In this document: piece after piece, positions 1 through 9,270 of the stretch
Position numbering within the stretch: position 1 is the first letter of the stretch
How the letters are laid out: every line of letters begins with the position of its first letter
NCBI GenBank assembly: GCA_004102785.1
Contig: SCEJ01000026.1
Span: 1 to 41,926, forward strand
Reading direction: 5' to 3'
Length of the DNA stretch: 41,926 bases
Source: Muribaculaceae bacterium Isolate-013 (NCI)
Lineage (GTDB): Bacteria; Bacteroidota; Bacteroidia; Bacteroidales; Muribaculaceae
Notes under the pieces: generated by a model
Databases searched by the model: none
The model's input: only the letters and a program-made list of their open reading frames with translations
What the model was told of the DNA's origin: nothing
Position numbers and translations under genes: made by a program

Positions 1-103
1 GCAGCTTGTCCTCTGGGATTAACAACACCAAACTGTACAAATAAATCAGGCGACCTTGAAAGGCCGCCCAATACTCTATGTCTTTTGCTTGGTTGAAAAT
101 CAT
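1..103 (-). CDS. Partial protein, 5' end only (possible transposase)
   Basis: An open frame on the minus strand starts with ATG at 103 and runs off the left edge after 34 codons (it begins MIFNQAKDIEYW and ends near LLIPEDKL). I do not recognise the family from this fragment. Its start lies only a few bases inside the 19-bp motif at 110-128, which recurs in opposite orientation at the right edge of the window. A gene starting right behind a terminal motif is what an insertion-sequence transposase looks like, so a transposase is the best guess, by position only. It could also be a chance frame, since the sequence is short. Confidence 0.35.
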   Translation of the reverse strand, partial: MIFNQAKDIEYWAAFQGRLIYLYSLVLLIPEDKL

Positions 104-109
104 AAAGTT

Positions 110-128
110 CTTATCCCGAACTCGCGTT
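110..128 (-). repeat. 19-bp motif, putative IS terminal repeat (left copy)
   Basis: On the minus strand this reads AACGCGAGTTCGGGATAAG, identical over 19 bases to plus-strand 41620-41638. The two copies are therefore inverted relative to each other across the window. After the motif both continue with a similar GAAC-type extension and then diverge. The right copy sits exactly where a recognisable gene loses homology, which supports reading the motif as the end of an insertion element. In that reading the element here occupies positions below about 128. Confidence 0.5.
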
Positions 129-471
129 GATAGATTAAAGAAAGTTAAATATTGGAAGATGATAAGTATTTTGGTGCGATTGCATGAAAAGCTTAATCGT
201 TTGGAAGTGTTGCGCACGATTAAATGGCGTTATGGACGCTATATATTGATAAATATAAATCATTTAAATAATTATTTGACCATGTGGTTAGTTAACTTTG
301 ACAGCGATGGCCTTATTATAGAAAAAAGTCGTAACTTTGTATTCTAAATTGCGCTTACGCTGACAACGGCCAATCTTTGTAAGTAATACTTATAAGCATA
401 TTAAGGACCTTTCTTGTAGTTGCAATGGCTTGGTCGCTTGTCAGCCCTTCTCAAAAATTTTTTGCTTTTCT
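129..471 (+). promoter_or_regulatory. AT-rich leader of the restriction-modification genes
   Basis: No convincing gene is seen here. An apparent small frame (78-347) crosses the putative element boundary and is probably chance. Two TAACTTTG boxes fit the Bacteroidetes -7 consensus TAnnTTTG, at 293-300 and 332-339, in the right orientation to drive the restriction gene. Neither has a well-spaced TTTG -33 box. The composition is much richer in A and T than the region right of 3.4 kb. Confidence 0.4.
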
Positions 472-1932
472 ATGGGAGAAATATCATTCAAGGAGGCCGT
501 TTTTGATGCAAACGATCCTCATTCAATATATGATTATAGCCGATTTATTATCGGCCAGTCTCTTCATTCTCTTTTAGGAAATGTCGCAGTTGAACAGAAA
601 CGAAAAGGCAAAGGCGGTTTAGGTCAAATGGTCGAGGAATTGTTTTTTAATTATAAAATCAATTCTAATCGAGAAGCAGACTTTGGAGAAGCTAAGGTGG
701 AATTAAAGTGTACTCCGCTGCTTAAATCAAAATCAGACGATTCTTTTAGAATTAAGGAAAGGCTCGTTTGTACAATGATTGATTATTATGAACTCGCTGA
801 TACCAAATTTGAAGACTCGCATCTTTTGGCCAAATGTCAGTTGATGCTCTTGTTATTCTACCTTCACATAAGCGGTACACCAGTTTACGACTATGAATTT
901 CTTTTTCGTATTTTATGGCAAATACCCGAAAAAGATTTGATTTTGATAAAAAACGATTATGAAACGATTGCTAATCGAGTTCGTAAAGGGGAGGCTCATC
1001 TTATTTCTGAAGGAGATACTATGTATCTAGGGGCATGTAGCAAAGGACAAAAAGGAGATTCTCCACAACGTCAACCATTCTCTAATATCAGGGCCAATAA
1101 GCGGGCGTTCTGTCTTAAGCCGGCTTACATGCGTTACATTCTTCAACATGTAATTGGTTCAGGAAATAGTTATTTTACCAATTACCAAACTGCTGAGAAG
1201 TCTAATTACGAACTTGTCAGTACTCTTGAATTGAAAAATTCCTCTTTTGAGAATATTATAATAAATCGGTTCTCTAAATTCTATGGATTAAATTATCTTG
1301 AAATATGCACAAAACTTGGTATTACCCCATATCAGGCTAAGAATAAATATGCTGATATATCCGGACTGATTGCTTCAAATTCAAAATGCAAACGCATTTC
1401 CGATGCAGATGAATTTGTCAAATCTGGCATTGCGTTGAAAACAATTAGATTACGTAAGAATGGTATGCCAAAAGAGGCGATGTCGTTTAAGAATATCGAC
1501 TATCAGGAGGTATTTGACAATGATAATTGGCTTGAGTCAGAAGCTTACGAAATTTTCACTAATCGCTTTCTCTTTGTAATATTCAAACCCAAGCAGGGTG
1601 AAACCGTTACAGTTTATAATAACAAGACGAGGCGAAATGTTACAGAACAGTCCTATGTGCTTGACCATGTATTTTTCTAGACTATGTCTCATGACGATCT
1701 CGAATCGGCTCAAAAGTATTGGGAGCACATCAGAGAGAATGTTATAGCTAATAAGATAGGGCTGCAATATTTTTGGAATATATCTGACGATAAGGATTTT
1801 CATGTCAGACCAAAAGCCTCAAAAAAGGTTCAGCTTACTGCTAATCCACATGGAGGTGAAGTTGAGAAATACTCTTATTGGTTAAACGCCTCTTTTGTTA
1901 AACGAATTATTGATGAAAATACAAATGTATAA
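472..1932 (+). pseudogene. Sau3AI/MutH-type restriction endonuclease, interrupted by an in-frame amber codon
   Basis: The N-terminal half carries the MutH/Sau3AI catalytic pattern: a KGKGGLGQMVEELFF segment, then D70 and E77-L-K79 within EADFGEAKVELKC (numbered from ATG 472; the frame is also open to a TTG at 430). The family cleaves GATC, so GATC is the likely target by homology. The first part stops at TAG 1678-1680 after residue 402. The same frame resumes at once with TMSHDDLESAQKYWEHIR and ends with HVRPKASKK and YWLNAS, the usual C-terminal block of Sau3AI-like enzymes. Members commonly have F-W before this point, so TAG most simply replaces a TGG Trp codon. Read through, the product would be about 486 residues, close to the roughly 489 of Sau3AI. 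The truncated product keeps the catalytic residues but lacks the end of the C-terminal domain. The downstream piece (1684-1932) could start from its own ATG. Sequencing error is the main alternative. Confidence 0.8.
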
Positions 1933-3268
1933 TTCAGATACTTCCATTCATTCTGATTTTCTTTGTGAGCCATTGGCTGCATATAGTTCCTGCTGCAAAC
2001 AGAGAGCTCTGTTTGAGGATGAACTAATTTCCACCAGTCCTGATGACATACGAGTGATTGAACTTTTTGCAGGTGTCGGTGGGTTCAGGGTTGGTCTTGA
2101 GAGAGCATCAAGTCTTTTTAAGACTATTTGGAGCAATCAATGGGAACCATCGACCAAAAGGCAAGATGCCTCGTCGATTTATTGTGAACGATTCGGGTAT
2201 CTCGGTCATTCCAACGTTGATATTAATTTGGTGGATGTTGCCGACATACCAAATGCTGATCTTCTTGTTGGAGGCTTCCCTTGCCAGGATTATTCTGTGG
2301 CGACAACGCTAAAAAACTCCGGAGGTATTGAAGGGAAGAAAGGCGTTTTATGGTGGCAGATACATCGAATCTTAAGCACACATCGGACTCCACCTAAATA
2401 TTTAATGCTTGAAAATGTCGACCGACTTCTCGGTTCACCTGCATCCCAACGCGGGCGTGATTTTGCAATCATACTCGCATCGCTCTCTGATCTCGGATAT
2501 ATGGTTGAATGGAGAGTAATAAATGCCGCAGACTATGGAATGCCTCAACGGCGTAGACGAACCTATATGTTTGCATATAAGAACGATAGTAATATTGCCA
2601 GATCATTTACCAATGGTAAGAATTGGCTATTGCAAGATGGCTTCATGGCTGGTGCATTCAAAGTTAAAAACAGCGATTGTGTACCATCAACATTTATAAT
2701 AAAAGGCTCTCTCTCTGAAATTTCGACATCTTTTAATAAGGGTAAATCATTGTCTCCGTTTAAGAATAGCGGGGTTATGATTGAAAGAGAGGTACATACA
2801 GTTACAATAGAACCTAATTATTCGGGGCCGTTTGTTACTCTTGGAGATTTGCTATTGCCGGATTCCGATGTTCCCGACGAGTTTTTTATCCAAGATGAGG
2901 ATGTTCCGAAATGGCAATATGCAAAAGGCCGCAAATCGGAGAAGCGAATCAATAAAATTACCGGTTACGAATACAATTACTCTGAGGGAGCAATGGCTTT
3001 CCCTGATAGCATCGAAAAACCGTCACGTACTATTATTACTGGAGAAGGAGGAGCTTCTCCATCCCGCTTTAAACACGTTATTCTTACTGAAAGTGGTAAA
3101 TATCGCCGACTGACTCCTATTGAACTAGAACGCCTTAATATGTTTCCCGATAACCATACTTTGGGCGCTTCAAATATGCGTCGGGCATTTCTGATGGGGA
3201 ACGCGCTTGTGACAGGTATAGTTGAGCGCCTTGGTATAGAATTGCTTAATCGATTGTCTTATGAATAA
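1913..3268 (+). CDS. DNA (cytosine-5-)-methyltransferase of the Sau3AI-type system
   Basis: Transfers a methyl group from S-adenosylmethionine to C5 of cytosine in a short target, probably GATC given its partner. Motifs are in canonical order: motif I ELFAGVGGFR near residue 50, motif IV GGFPCQ with catalytic C124, motif VI ENV at 167-169, motif VIII QRRRRTYMF near 212, a target-recognition region of about 150 residues, and the C-terminal motif X GNALVTGIVERLG. The first 45 residues are a less conserved extension. ATG 1913 gives 451 residues; TTG 1895 and ATG 1925 are alternatives. The start overlaps the 3' end of the broken restriction gene by 20 bases, suggesting translational coupling. All catalytic motifs look intact, so it may now act as an orphan methylase. 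Its AT-rich composition differs from the downstream chromosome, consistent with horizontal acquisition. Confidence 0.93.
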   Translation: MKIQMYNSDTSIHSDFLCEPLAAYSSCCKQRALFEDELISTSPDDIRVIELFAGVGGFRVGLERASSLFKTIWSNQWEPSTKRQDASSIYCERFGYLGHSNVDINLVDVADIPNADLLVGGFPCQDYSVATTLKNSGGIEGKKGVLWWQIHRILSTHRTPPKYLMLENVDRLLGSPASQRGRDFAIILASLSDLGYMVEWRVINAADYGMPQRRRRTYMFAYKNDSNIARSFTNGKNWLLQDGFMAGAFKVKNSDCVPSTFIIKGSLSEISTSFNKGKSLSPFKNSGVMIEREVHTVTIEPNYSGPFVTLGDLLLPDSDVPDEFFIQDEDVPKWQYAKGRKSEKRINKITGYEYNYSEGAMAFPDSIEKPSRTIITGEGGASPSRFKHVILTESGKYRRLTPIELERLNMFPDNHTLGASNMRRAFLMGNALVTGIVERLGIELLNRLSYE

Positions 3269-3393
3269 TATTGTAGGGCGTTGTTGCGCAAATGTTCTTA
3301 AATTAGTGAATAATAGAATGTGCTGTGAAAAAATTGGATGTGATTTTAACAGAAGGTTGAGTCGTGGTTAATTAAAGATGGAGCACGGGCCGC

Positions 3394-4809
3394 TCAGAGG
3401 TTGCGGATGCGCCAGGGGGCGGGGTAGAGGTTGTTGGCGCGTGAGCCGAGGTTCTTGACGAAGCCGAGGGGATGGCCGGCGTGGGTGAGGAGCACGTAGC
3501 CGCGCGGGGTGCCGGCTTCAAGGGTTATGGCTTCGCGGCGGAGGTAGGAGAGGGTGTCGGCAAGTGAGATTTCGGCTGTCGGGAAGGCTGCGGGAGAGAG
3601 GATGCGCGACATTGCCAGGGTGTGGGAGGGGATGGCGTCGCGCCCTTTGATGGTGGCGAGTTCCACGCCGGCATGGATGGTCTGGAGCTCTTTCTCAAGG
3701 GTGTGGATGAAGTTGGCGTGTGATGCGGGGAGGGCGCGCACGCTGTCGCCGGAGGCTTCGACAATCGCCGTCGGGTCGGTTATTTGCGCGGCATAGGAGC
3801 GCAGGTCGGTGCGTGGGGCGTTCTGGCGCCGGTCCTTCCTGGAGGTGCGGTGTGTGGCGGGGAGGTCGTTGACCGATGGGATATGTATGCCCGGTTTGCG
3901 CAATATGCTTACGAATATCCCTTCGCCGCGCAGGCGCGAGGGGAGGAAGCGTGCGGCTATAATGCCCGGATAATCTTTCAGGGTCGGAAGCACGCCGGGA
4001 AATTCCGTGAGTCCGGTATCGATGGATTCAGCACCGTTGTCGGCGGCGAAATGCGAGATAAGCTGCTCGTTCTCAACGGCGTTGAAGGTGCATGTGGAGT
4101 AGACCAGATAGCCGCCCGGGCGCAGTGCTTCCCATATGTTGCCTAAAATATCATCCTGGCGGGCGGCGCACTCGCGCACCAGTGCCGGTGACCACTGGCT
4201 GCGCGCGGTGTCGTCCTTGCGCATCATCCCCTCGCCGGAGCATGGGGCGTCGACGCATACAATGTCGAATGCTTCGGGGAGGCGTCGGAAGCGTGCAGTG
4301 TCGCCGCGGCTCACCACGGCGGAGGGAAGCCCCCATTTTATCACATTCTCGCGGAGGATTTCGGCGCGGCGGAAGTCATATTCGTTGGCTACCACGAGCG
4401 AGCCGGCGGGGAGGGCGTCGGCGGCGCAGAGGGTTTTGCCGCCGGGGGCTGCGCAGGCGTCGAGCAGGCGCAGGGCGCCCCCGCCGAGTTGTGCGGCCAG
4501 GGCGGCGATAATGTGGCTGACGCACATCGACGAGGCATCCTGCACGTAGAGCAGTCCCTGGTGGAGTGCAGGCAATAGCGTGAAGTTGGGGCGACGGCAG
4601 AGGTAAAATCCGGAGCCGGAGCTCCAGGGCACGGTACCATCGGCTATGTCGGGGGCGCCGCACAGTGAGGCTATATCGGCTCCGGGGGCTTTGCCGTGAT
4701 TGAGGCGCACGGAGGTTTCGGGCGCTGTGGCGGTGAGGGCTTCGGGCAGTCCGTCGAACACCGTGGCGTCGGTGAGCCGCAGCATCTCGGTGAATTCGGG
4801 GTTGAGCAT
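3394..4809 (-). CDS. rsmF: RsmF/NOL1-NOP2-Sun family rRNA cytosine-C5 methyltransferase
   Basis: A SAM-dependent RNA m5C methyltransferase, expected to modify 16S rRNA in the cytoplasm. The SAM-binding motif DACAAPGGKT lies at 117-126. The two family cysteines are present: C190 in DAPCSGEG (release) and C240 in STCTFN (nucleophile). A C-terminal RsmF-type domain of roughly 180 residues follows, giving 471 residues, normal for the RsmF branch. The gene is last in a leftward operon and starts only 4 bases after the pgpH-like stop codon. The exact rRNA position cannot be read from sequence. Its 3' end faces the AT-rich restriction-modification segment, whose boundary lies between 3269 and 3393. 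Confidence 0.88.
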   Translation of the reverse strand: MLNPEFTEMLRLTDATVFDGLPEALTATAPETSVRLNHGKAPGADIASLCGAPDIADGTVPWSSGSGFYLCRRPNFTLLPALHQGLLYVQDASSMCVSHIIAALAAQLGGGALRLLDACAAPGGKTLCAADALPAGSLVVANEYDFRRAEILRENVIKWGLPSAVVSRGDTARFRRLPEAFDIVCVDAPCSGEGMMRKDDTARSQWSPALVRECAARQDDILGNIWEALRPGGYLVYSTCTFNAVENEQLISHFAADNGAESIDTGLTEFPGVLPTLKDYPGIIAARFLPSRLRGEGIFVSILRKPGIHIPSVNDLPATHRTSRKDRRQNAPRTDLRSYAAQITDPTAIVEASGDSVRALPASHANFIHTLEKELQTIHAGVELATIKGRDAIPSHTLAMSRILSPAAFPTAEISLADTLSYLRREAITLEAGTPRGYVLLTHAGHPLGFVKNLGSRANNLYPAPWRIRNL

Positions 4810-4813
4810 GGCG

Positions 4814-6847
4814 TCAGGGCTGTGCGGGTGTTTTTTTCTTTATTTCGTCGGGGTATTTTATGCGGGCGTGATACATCGACCGGAGGCGCTTGATGAAGGT
4901 CTCTTTTATCAGCGATATATCCTTGAACGACAGCGGCGAATCGTTGTGCAGCCCGTCGTGTACCTGCGAGTCGATGAGGCGGTCCACAAGGTTGCGTATA
5001 GCCTCGTCGGAGTGGTCGGTCATGGAGCGCGATGCCGCCTCCACGGCGTCGGCCATCATCAGCAGCGATGCCTCGCGGGTCTGCGGGTTCGGCCCGGGGT
5101 AGGTGAAGGGTGCCGGGTCAACCTCTTCGCCGGGATGGGCGCGCTGCTCCATGGTGTAGAAATATTTCGCTTTTCCGGCACCGTGGTGCTGGAGTATGAA
5201 GTCGATGATGGCTTGGGGCAGTTTGGCTTTCTCGGCGCTTCTGACGCCGTCGGTTACGTGGCCTATCACGATGCGTGCGCTCTGCGCCGGGGTGAGGGCG
5301 TCGTGGGGGTTCACTCCGTGCTGGTTCTCGGTGAAGAATGCCGGGTTGCGTATTTTGCCGATGTCGTGGTACAGCGCTCCGGCACGCACGAGCTGCACGT
5401 TGGCTCCGATGCGGTGTGCGGCCTCCGAGGCCAGGTTGCTCACGGCCATGGAGTGCTGGAATGTGCCGGGGCATTCTTCGGAAAGCTGGCGCAGCAGGGG
5501 GGTGTTGATGTCGGAGAGCTCCACGAGGGTAACCACCGACACCAGTCCGAACATCTTCTCGAACACGAATATCAGGATATAGCCGAACGAAATCAGCACC
5601 GAGCTGACTGCGAAGTAGCCTATCAGGCGCGGTGTGGAGGAGGTGAGGGTGCCGGTGCTCATAAGCTCTACCCCGAGGTAGGCCAGGCAGTAGACCGCGA
5701 AGGCTATCACAGCCGAGCGCAGTAGCTGCGAGCGTCGGGAGAGTTCTTTGAGCGAGAATATCACGGCGGTGCCGGCCACGGTCTGCACCACGAAGTATTC
5801 AAACTGAAACGAAGCCCACACCGAGCACAGCATCACTTCGAGCACGTAGATGAAGAATGCCGTGCGCGAGTCGAAGAACACCAGCACTATCACCGGCAGC
5901 ATTGCCAGCGGCACGAGGTATATGCCCGACATGAAGGTGCCCGACATGGCGGTGGTGAACACGAAGAAGCCGGTCATCAGCAGCAGGATGGCGCCCACAG
6001 GGCGCACTTTCAGCCGCTGCGGCGAGTAAAGCGCCAGGTAGACCGGCAGGGCGCCGAAAATCAGCCCGGCGAAGAGGAAGCGCCCCAGAAAGATTATCAG
6101 CCTCGATGAGCGTGAGTAGTCGGACTGTTTGTCGAGGGTGGCCTCATAGGTTTTCAGCACCTGGTAGAGCTGCGGGGTGACGATGTCGCCGCGGTCGATG
6201 ATGCGCTCCCCTTTCTGTATCACGCCGATGCCGGCGCGCACCGGCTGCTCCAGACTCTCTCGGTAGGCGTTGGTGGCTTCGGTGTCCTCCACGATGTTGG
6301 GCATAAGCAGCCTGGCCAGCTCCATGCGGTGGATGTTATGCCGCTCGGGGTTGTTGCGGAATATGGAGTCGATCATGGCGTAGGCGTCGCGCTGCGACAG
6401 GAACTCGGCCGTGGGGTAAGCCACATTTGTGTTGTTCTCGCGGAATTTCACTTCGGTCAGACTCCCGGCAGTTATGGCCGAGGTGGCGGTCTGGTCGGTG
6501 ATGCCGCGTTCGTAGAGCTGCCGCACCAGTTCGGAGAGGCTTCCGCGAGTGGGTGCCGACAGGGAGCGTGCCGCGGAGATGGCGGCGAGCACCCGCGCCG
6601 GGGTCTCGTTGTCGCGTCTGAAGATCGGCACCATGTTGCGGTGTATGGAGTCGAGCATGGCGTTTACGGTGGCAGAGTCGCGGTAAACGGTGATGTCGAA
6701 GGGGGCGGTAAGGAGCGAGTAGCCCCAGGGGCGGTTCTCCTCGTAGTTGTATTTGTGTTTGTTGGGCCGGGGCATGAGCCACAGCACAACGGCCAATGCC
6801 GCCGCGAAAACGGCAATCAGCAGTGCGGTGTCGCGTTTGATTTTCAT
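4814..6847 (-). CDS. pgpH: PgpH-like 7TM-HD cyclic-di-AMP phosphodiesterase
   Basis: An integral membrane phosphodiesterase expected to hydrolyse c-di-AMP, by homology to PgpH. One membrane helix lies at residues 8-26, then a large extracytoplasmic domain to about 248, then a block of membrane helices from about 250 to 435. The cytoplasmic HD domain begins near 460 with H465, H494-D495 in YHDIGK, H530 and H554-H555, so the metal ligands appear complete. Length 677 is close to PgpH proteins (about 700). The ATG overlaps the rel stop by 4 bases (ATGA), and rsmF follows after 4 bases, so the three genes are almost certainly co-transcribed. In Firmicutes ppGpp inhibits PgpH; whether this holds here is unknown, but the gene pairing is suggestive. 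Confidence 0.88.
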   Translation of the reverse strand: MKIKRDTALLIAVFAAALAVVLWLMPRPNKHKYNYEENRPWGYSLLTAPFDITVYRDSATVNAMLDSIHRNMVPIFRRDNETPARVLAAISAARSLSAPTRGSLSELVRQLYERGITDQTATSAITAGSLTEVKFRENNTNVAYPTAEFLSQRDAYAMIDSIFRNNPERHNIHRMELARLLMPNIVEDTEATNAYRESLEQPVRAGIGVIQKGERIIDRGDIVTPQLYQVLKTYEATLDKQSDYSRSSRLIIFLGRFLFAGLIFGALPVYLALYSPQRLKVRPVGAILLLMTGFFVFTTAMSGTFMSGIYLVPLAMLPVIVLVFFDSRTAFFIYVLEVMLCSVWASFQFEYFVVQTVAGTAVIFSLKELSRRSQLLRSAVIAFAVYCLAYLGVELMSTGTLTSSTPRLIGYFAVSSVLISFGYILIFVFEKMFGLVSVVTLVELSDINTPLLRQLSEECPGTFQHSMAVSNLASEAAHRIGANVQLVRAGALYHDIGKIRNPAFFTENQHGVNPHDALTPAQSARIVIGHVTDGVRSAEKAKLPQAIIDFILQHHGAGKAKYFYTMEQRAHPGEEVDPAPFTYPGPNPQTREASLLMMADAVEAASRSMTDHSDEAIRNLVDRLIDSQVHDGLHNDSPLSFKDISLIKETFIKRLRSMYHARIKYPDEIKKKTPAQP

Positions 6848-9099
6848 ATTCTTGCTGCTTTCTCAATGCCTGGTATGCGGCGAATCTTGGAGCAGAGGTC
6901 CTCAACGGAGTCGGCGGTGGTGACCATAAGCTGCAGGTCGGCGTGGAACACTTCTTTTTCGGCGCGGATGTCGAGGGCGCGGATGTCGAGCGACAGATGG
7001 GTTGAAATCAGCGAAATGAGCTGGTGCAGTATGCCGTGGCGGTCGATGCCCTCGATGCGTATGTGGGCCGGGAAGCGTGCGTCGGTCACCTCCCAGCGGC
7101 AGCTCAGCAGCCTGGGGCCGTATGAAGCTTTGAGCATCGAGGCTCGCGGGCAGTCGAGGGTGTGCACCTCCACCGAGCCGTCGTCGGCGATGAATCCCAG
7201 CACATCGTCGCCGGGTATGGGGCAGCAGCAGCCGGCGAAGCGGAAGTTTGTGGTGCCGTCATCGTCGTAGCGCAGGGTGTAGGTTTCCTTTGTGTTGATT
7301 TTAGGCCTGGCGTCTGCACCGGCGCCGGCGGGTGGCGCCGGTTTCTCCTTCTCGCCCATGCCGATGAGCTTCAGCAGCAGGCGCTTGGTCTTTGAACTTT
7401 CCTTGGTGAGGGTTTTCACCACATACTCGTTGAGCATAATCTCCTGGTTGCCGAGCATGTAGTAGAAATCATCGTGAGAGGCGGCCTTGTAGAGACCCAT
7501 CACTTTGGTTATGGCGATATTGTCGTCCTTGATGTTGTTCTCGGCCAGGAAGCGGGTGAAAATCTCGCGGCCTTTCTGCACTGTGGGCTGCTGCATCTTG
7601 CGCAGGGCCTGGCGTAGGCGTGTCTTCCCTTTGGCGGTGTGGAGAAAGTCGAACCACTCGGGTTTGGGTGTCTGCGACTGTGAGGTGAGCACTTCCACCT
7701 GGTCGCCTGAGTTGAGTTTCTCGCTCAGCGGCACGAGCTTGTGGTTGACCTTTCCGGCGATGCAGCGTGTGCCTATCTGCGAGTGGAGGTTGAAAGCCAC
7801 ATCGAGCACAGTGGAGTTTGCCGGCAGTGTGAGCAGCTCCCCTTTTGGTGTGAACACCACGATTTCGGAGGCGAAGAGGTTGAGTTTGAGGGTATCGAGA
7901 AAGTCCAGGGCGTTGGGCTCGGGGTCGTTGAGTATATCCTTGATGGTGGAGAGCCACACGTTGAGCTCCGACTCCTCGTCGCCTTCGCCCACTTTGTATT
8001 TCCAGTGTGCGGCGAACCCTTTTTCGGCTTTTTCGTCCATGCGGCGCGAGCGAATCTGCACTTCCACCCAGTTGCCGTCGGGGCCCATCACGGTGAGGTG
8101 GAGGGCCTGGTATCCGTTGGCCTTGGGGTTTGATATCCAGTCGCGGGTGCGGTCGGGGTGTAGGCGGTAAATGTCGGTTATGGCCGAATAAATCTGCCAG
8201 CAGATGCTCTTCTCCATGGCGGGGTTGTCGCAGTCGAAGATGATGCGGGCGGCATAGAGGTCGTAGACCTCCTCGAAAGGTATGCGTTTTTTCTCCATCT
8301 TGTTCCAGATGGAGTAGATTGATTTCACGCGGGCCTTTGCGGTGAAGTTGAGCCCCATCTCTGTGAGGCGTTTTACTATCGGGGCCGAGAAGTGCTCGAA
8401 GATTCCGGCGCGTTTTTCGGCCGACGCCTCGATTTTCTCGGCTATCCGCCGGTAGGCTTCGGGGTGCTCGTATTTGAAGGAGAGGTCCTCGAGTTCGGTC
8501 TTTATGGCGAAGAGCCCCAGGCGGTGTGCCAGCGGGGCATATATATAGAGTGTCTCGCCGGCGATTTTATACTGCTTGTTGGGGGCCATTGAGCCGAGAG
8601 TGCGCATATTGTGGAGCCGGTCGGCCATCTTTATGAGCACCACCCGGATATCCTCCGACATTGTGAGCAGCAGCTTTCTGAAATTTTCGGCCTGCGCCGA
8701 GGCCTTGTCGCCGAAGATGCCGCCCGAAATCTTGGTGAGCCCGGCCACAAGCTGGGCAATTTTTTTGCCGAAATTAAGCTCGATATCCTCCACTGTGTAG
8801 TCGGTATCCTCCACCACGTCGTGCAGCAGCGCGGCGCAAATCGAAGTTGACCCCAGGCCGATTTCCTGCGATGCTATTTTCGCCACAGCTATCGGGTGGA
8901 GTATATAAGGCTCACCCGAGCGGCGGCGCACCCCGCGGTGCGCCTCTTTTGCAAAGGCGAAAGCACGCTCTATAATCTCCACCTTCTTTCGGTGGTTCGA
9001 CGCCAGGTATCCGTCAAGCACCTCACGGAAAGCCTCTTCGATAATCCGGTCCTCTTCAGGGGTGGTGAAGTTGTTCTTTTTGGTGGAGTTCATTGTCAT
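6844..9099 (-). CDS. rel: Bifunctional (p)ppGpp synthetase/hydrolase Rel
   Basis: Makes and degrades the stringent-response alarmone. Order of domains: HD hydrolase (H54, H68, H93-D94 followed by E97-D98), synthetase domain with YSIWNKM and the NGYQALHLTV segment, TGS domain near 400-460 (EIVVFTPKGE), then a cysteine-containing segment with FRFAGCCCPIPGD and a C-terminal ACT domain. The intact HD motif indicates that hydrolysis is retained, so this is a bifunctional Rel rather than a RelA-type synthetase. Length is 751 residues, normal for the family. ATG 9099 is used; ATG 9093 is equally possible. It is first in the operon rel-pgpH-rsmF and overlaps pgpH by 4 bases. Confidence 0.95.
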   Translation of the reverse strand: MTMNSTKKNNFTTPEEDRIIEEAFREVLDGYLASNHRKKVEIIERAFAFAKEAHRGVRRRSGEPYILHPIAVAKIASQEIGLGSTSICAALLHDVVEDTDYTVEDIELNFGKKIAQLVAGLTKISGGIFGDKASAQAENFRKLLLTMSEDIRVVLIKMADRLHNMRTLGSMAPNKQYKIAGETLYIYAPLAHRLGLFAIKTELEDLSFKYEHPEAYRRIAEKIEASAEKRAGIFEHFSAPIVKRLTEMGLNFTAKARVKSIYSIWNKMEKKRIPFEEVYDLYAARIIFDCDNPAMEKSICWQIYSAITDIYRLHPDRTRDWISNPKANGYQALHLTVMGPDGNWVEVQIRSRRMDEKAEKGFAAHWKYKVGEGDEESELNVWLSTIKDILNDPEPNALDFLDTLKLNLFASEIVVFTPKGELLTLPANSTVLDVAFNLHSQIGTRCIAGKVNHKLVPLSEKLNSGDQVEVLTSQSQTPKPEWFDFLHTAKGKTRLRQALRKMQQPTVQKGREIFTRFLAENNIKDDNIAITKVMGLYKAASHDDFYYMLGNQEIMLNEYVVKTLTKESSKTKRLLLKLIGMGEKEKPAPPAGAGADARPKINTKETYTLRYDDDGTTNFRFAGCCCPIPGDDVLGFIADDGSVEVHTLDCPRASMLKASYGPRLLSCRWEVTDARFPAHIRIEGIDRHGILHQLISLISTHLSLDIRALDIRAEKEVFHADLQLMVTTADSVEDLCSKIRRIPGIEKAARI

Positions 9100-9136
9100 T
9101 TTTCGGGTTCAGAGATTTTCATTTCAGCGGATTTTA

Positions 9137-9144
9137 CAAAAGTA
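9137..9144 (-). promoter_or_regulatory. -7 box for the rel operon
   Basis: The minus strand reads TACTTTTG, matching the Bacteroidetes -7 consensus TAnnTTTG, 37 bases before the rel ATG. No clear TTTG -33 box is seen at 19-21 bases upstream. Confidence 0.5.
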
Positions 9145-9270
9145 CTGACTTTTTGCCGATTCTCCACTTTTAATAACCTAAAATCTTCGCAAAAAGTTAA
9201 AAATGAATGTAGGCATATATGTTTTGTCGTGACCTGACCGAGATTGCGGCGATGAGGCTGTGGCAGAATG

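Noticed and set aside
78-347. An 89-residue plus-strand frame before the restriction gene
   Set aside because: It crosses the putative IS end at 110-128, has no recognisable motif, and lies in AT-rich DNA where chance frames are expected.
4700-5725. A 341-residue plus-strand frame opposite pgpH and rsmF
   Set aside because: It overlaps two confidently identified genes on the other strand and shows only Gly/Val/His-rich shadow composition.
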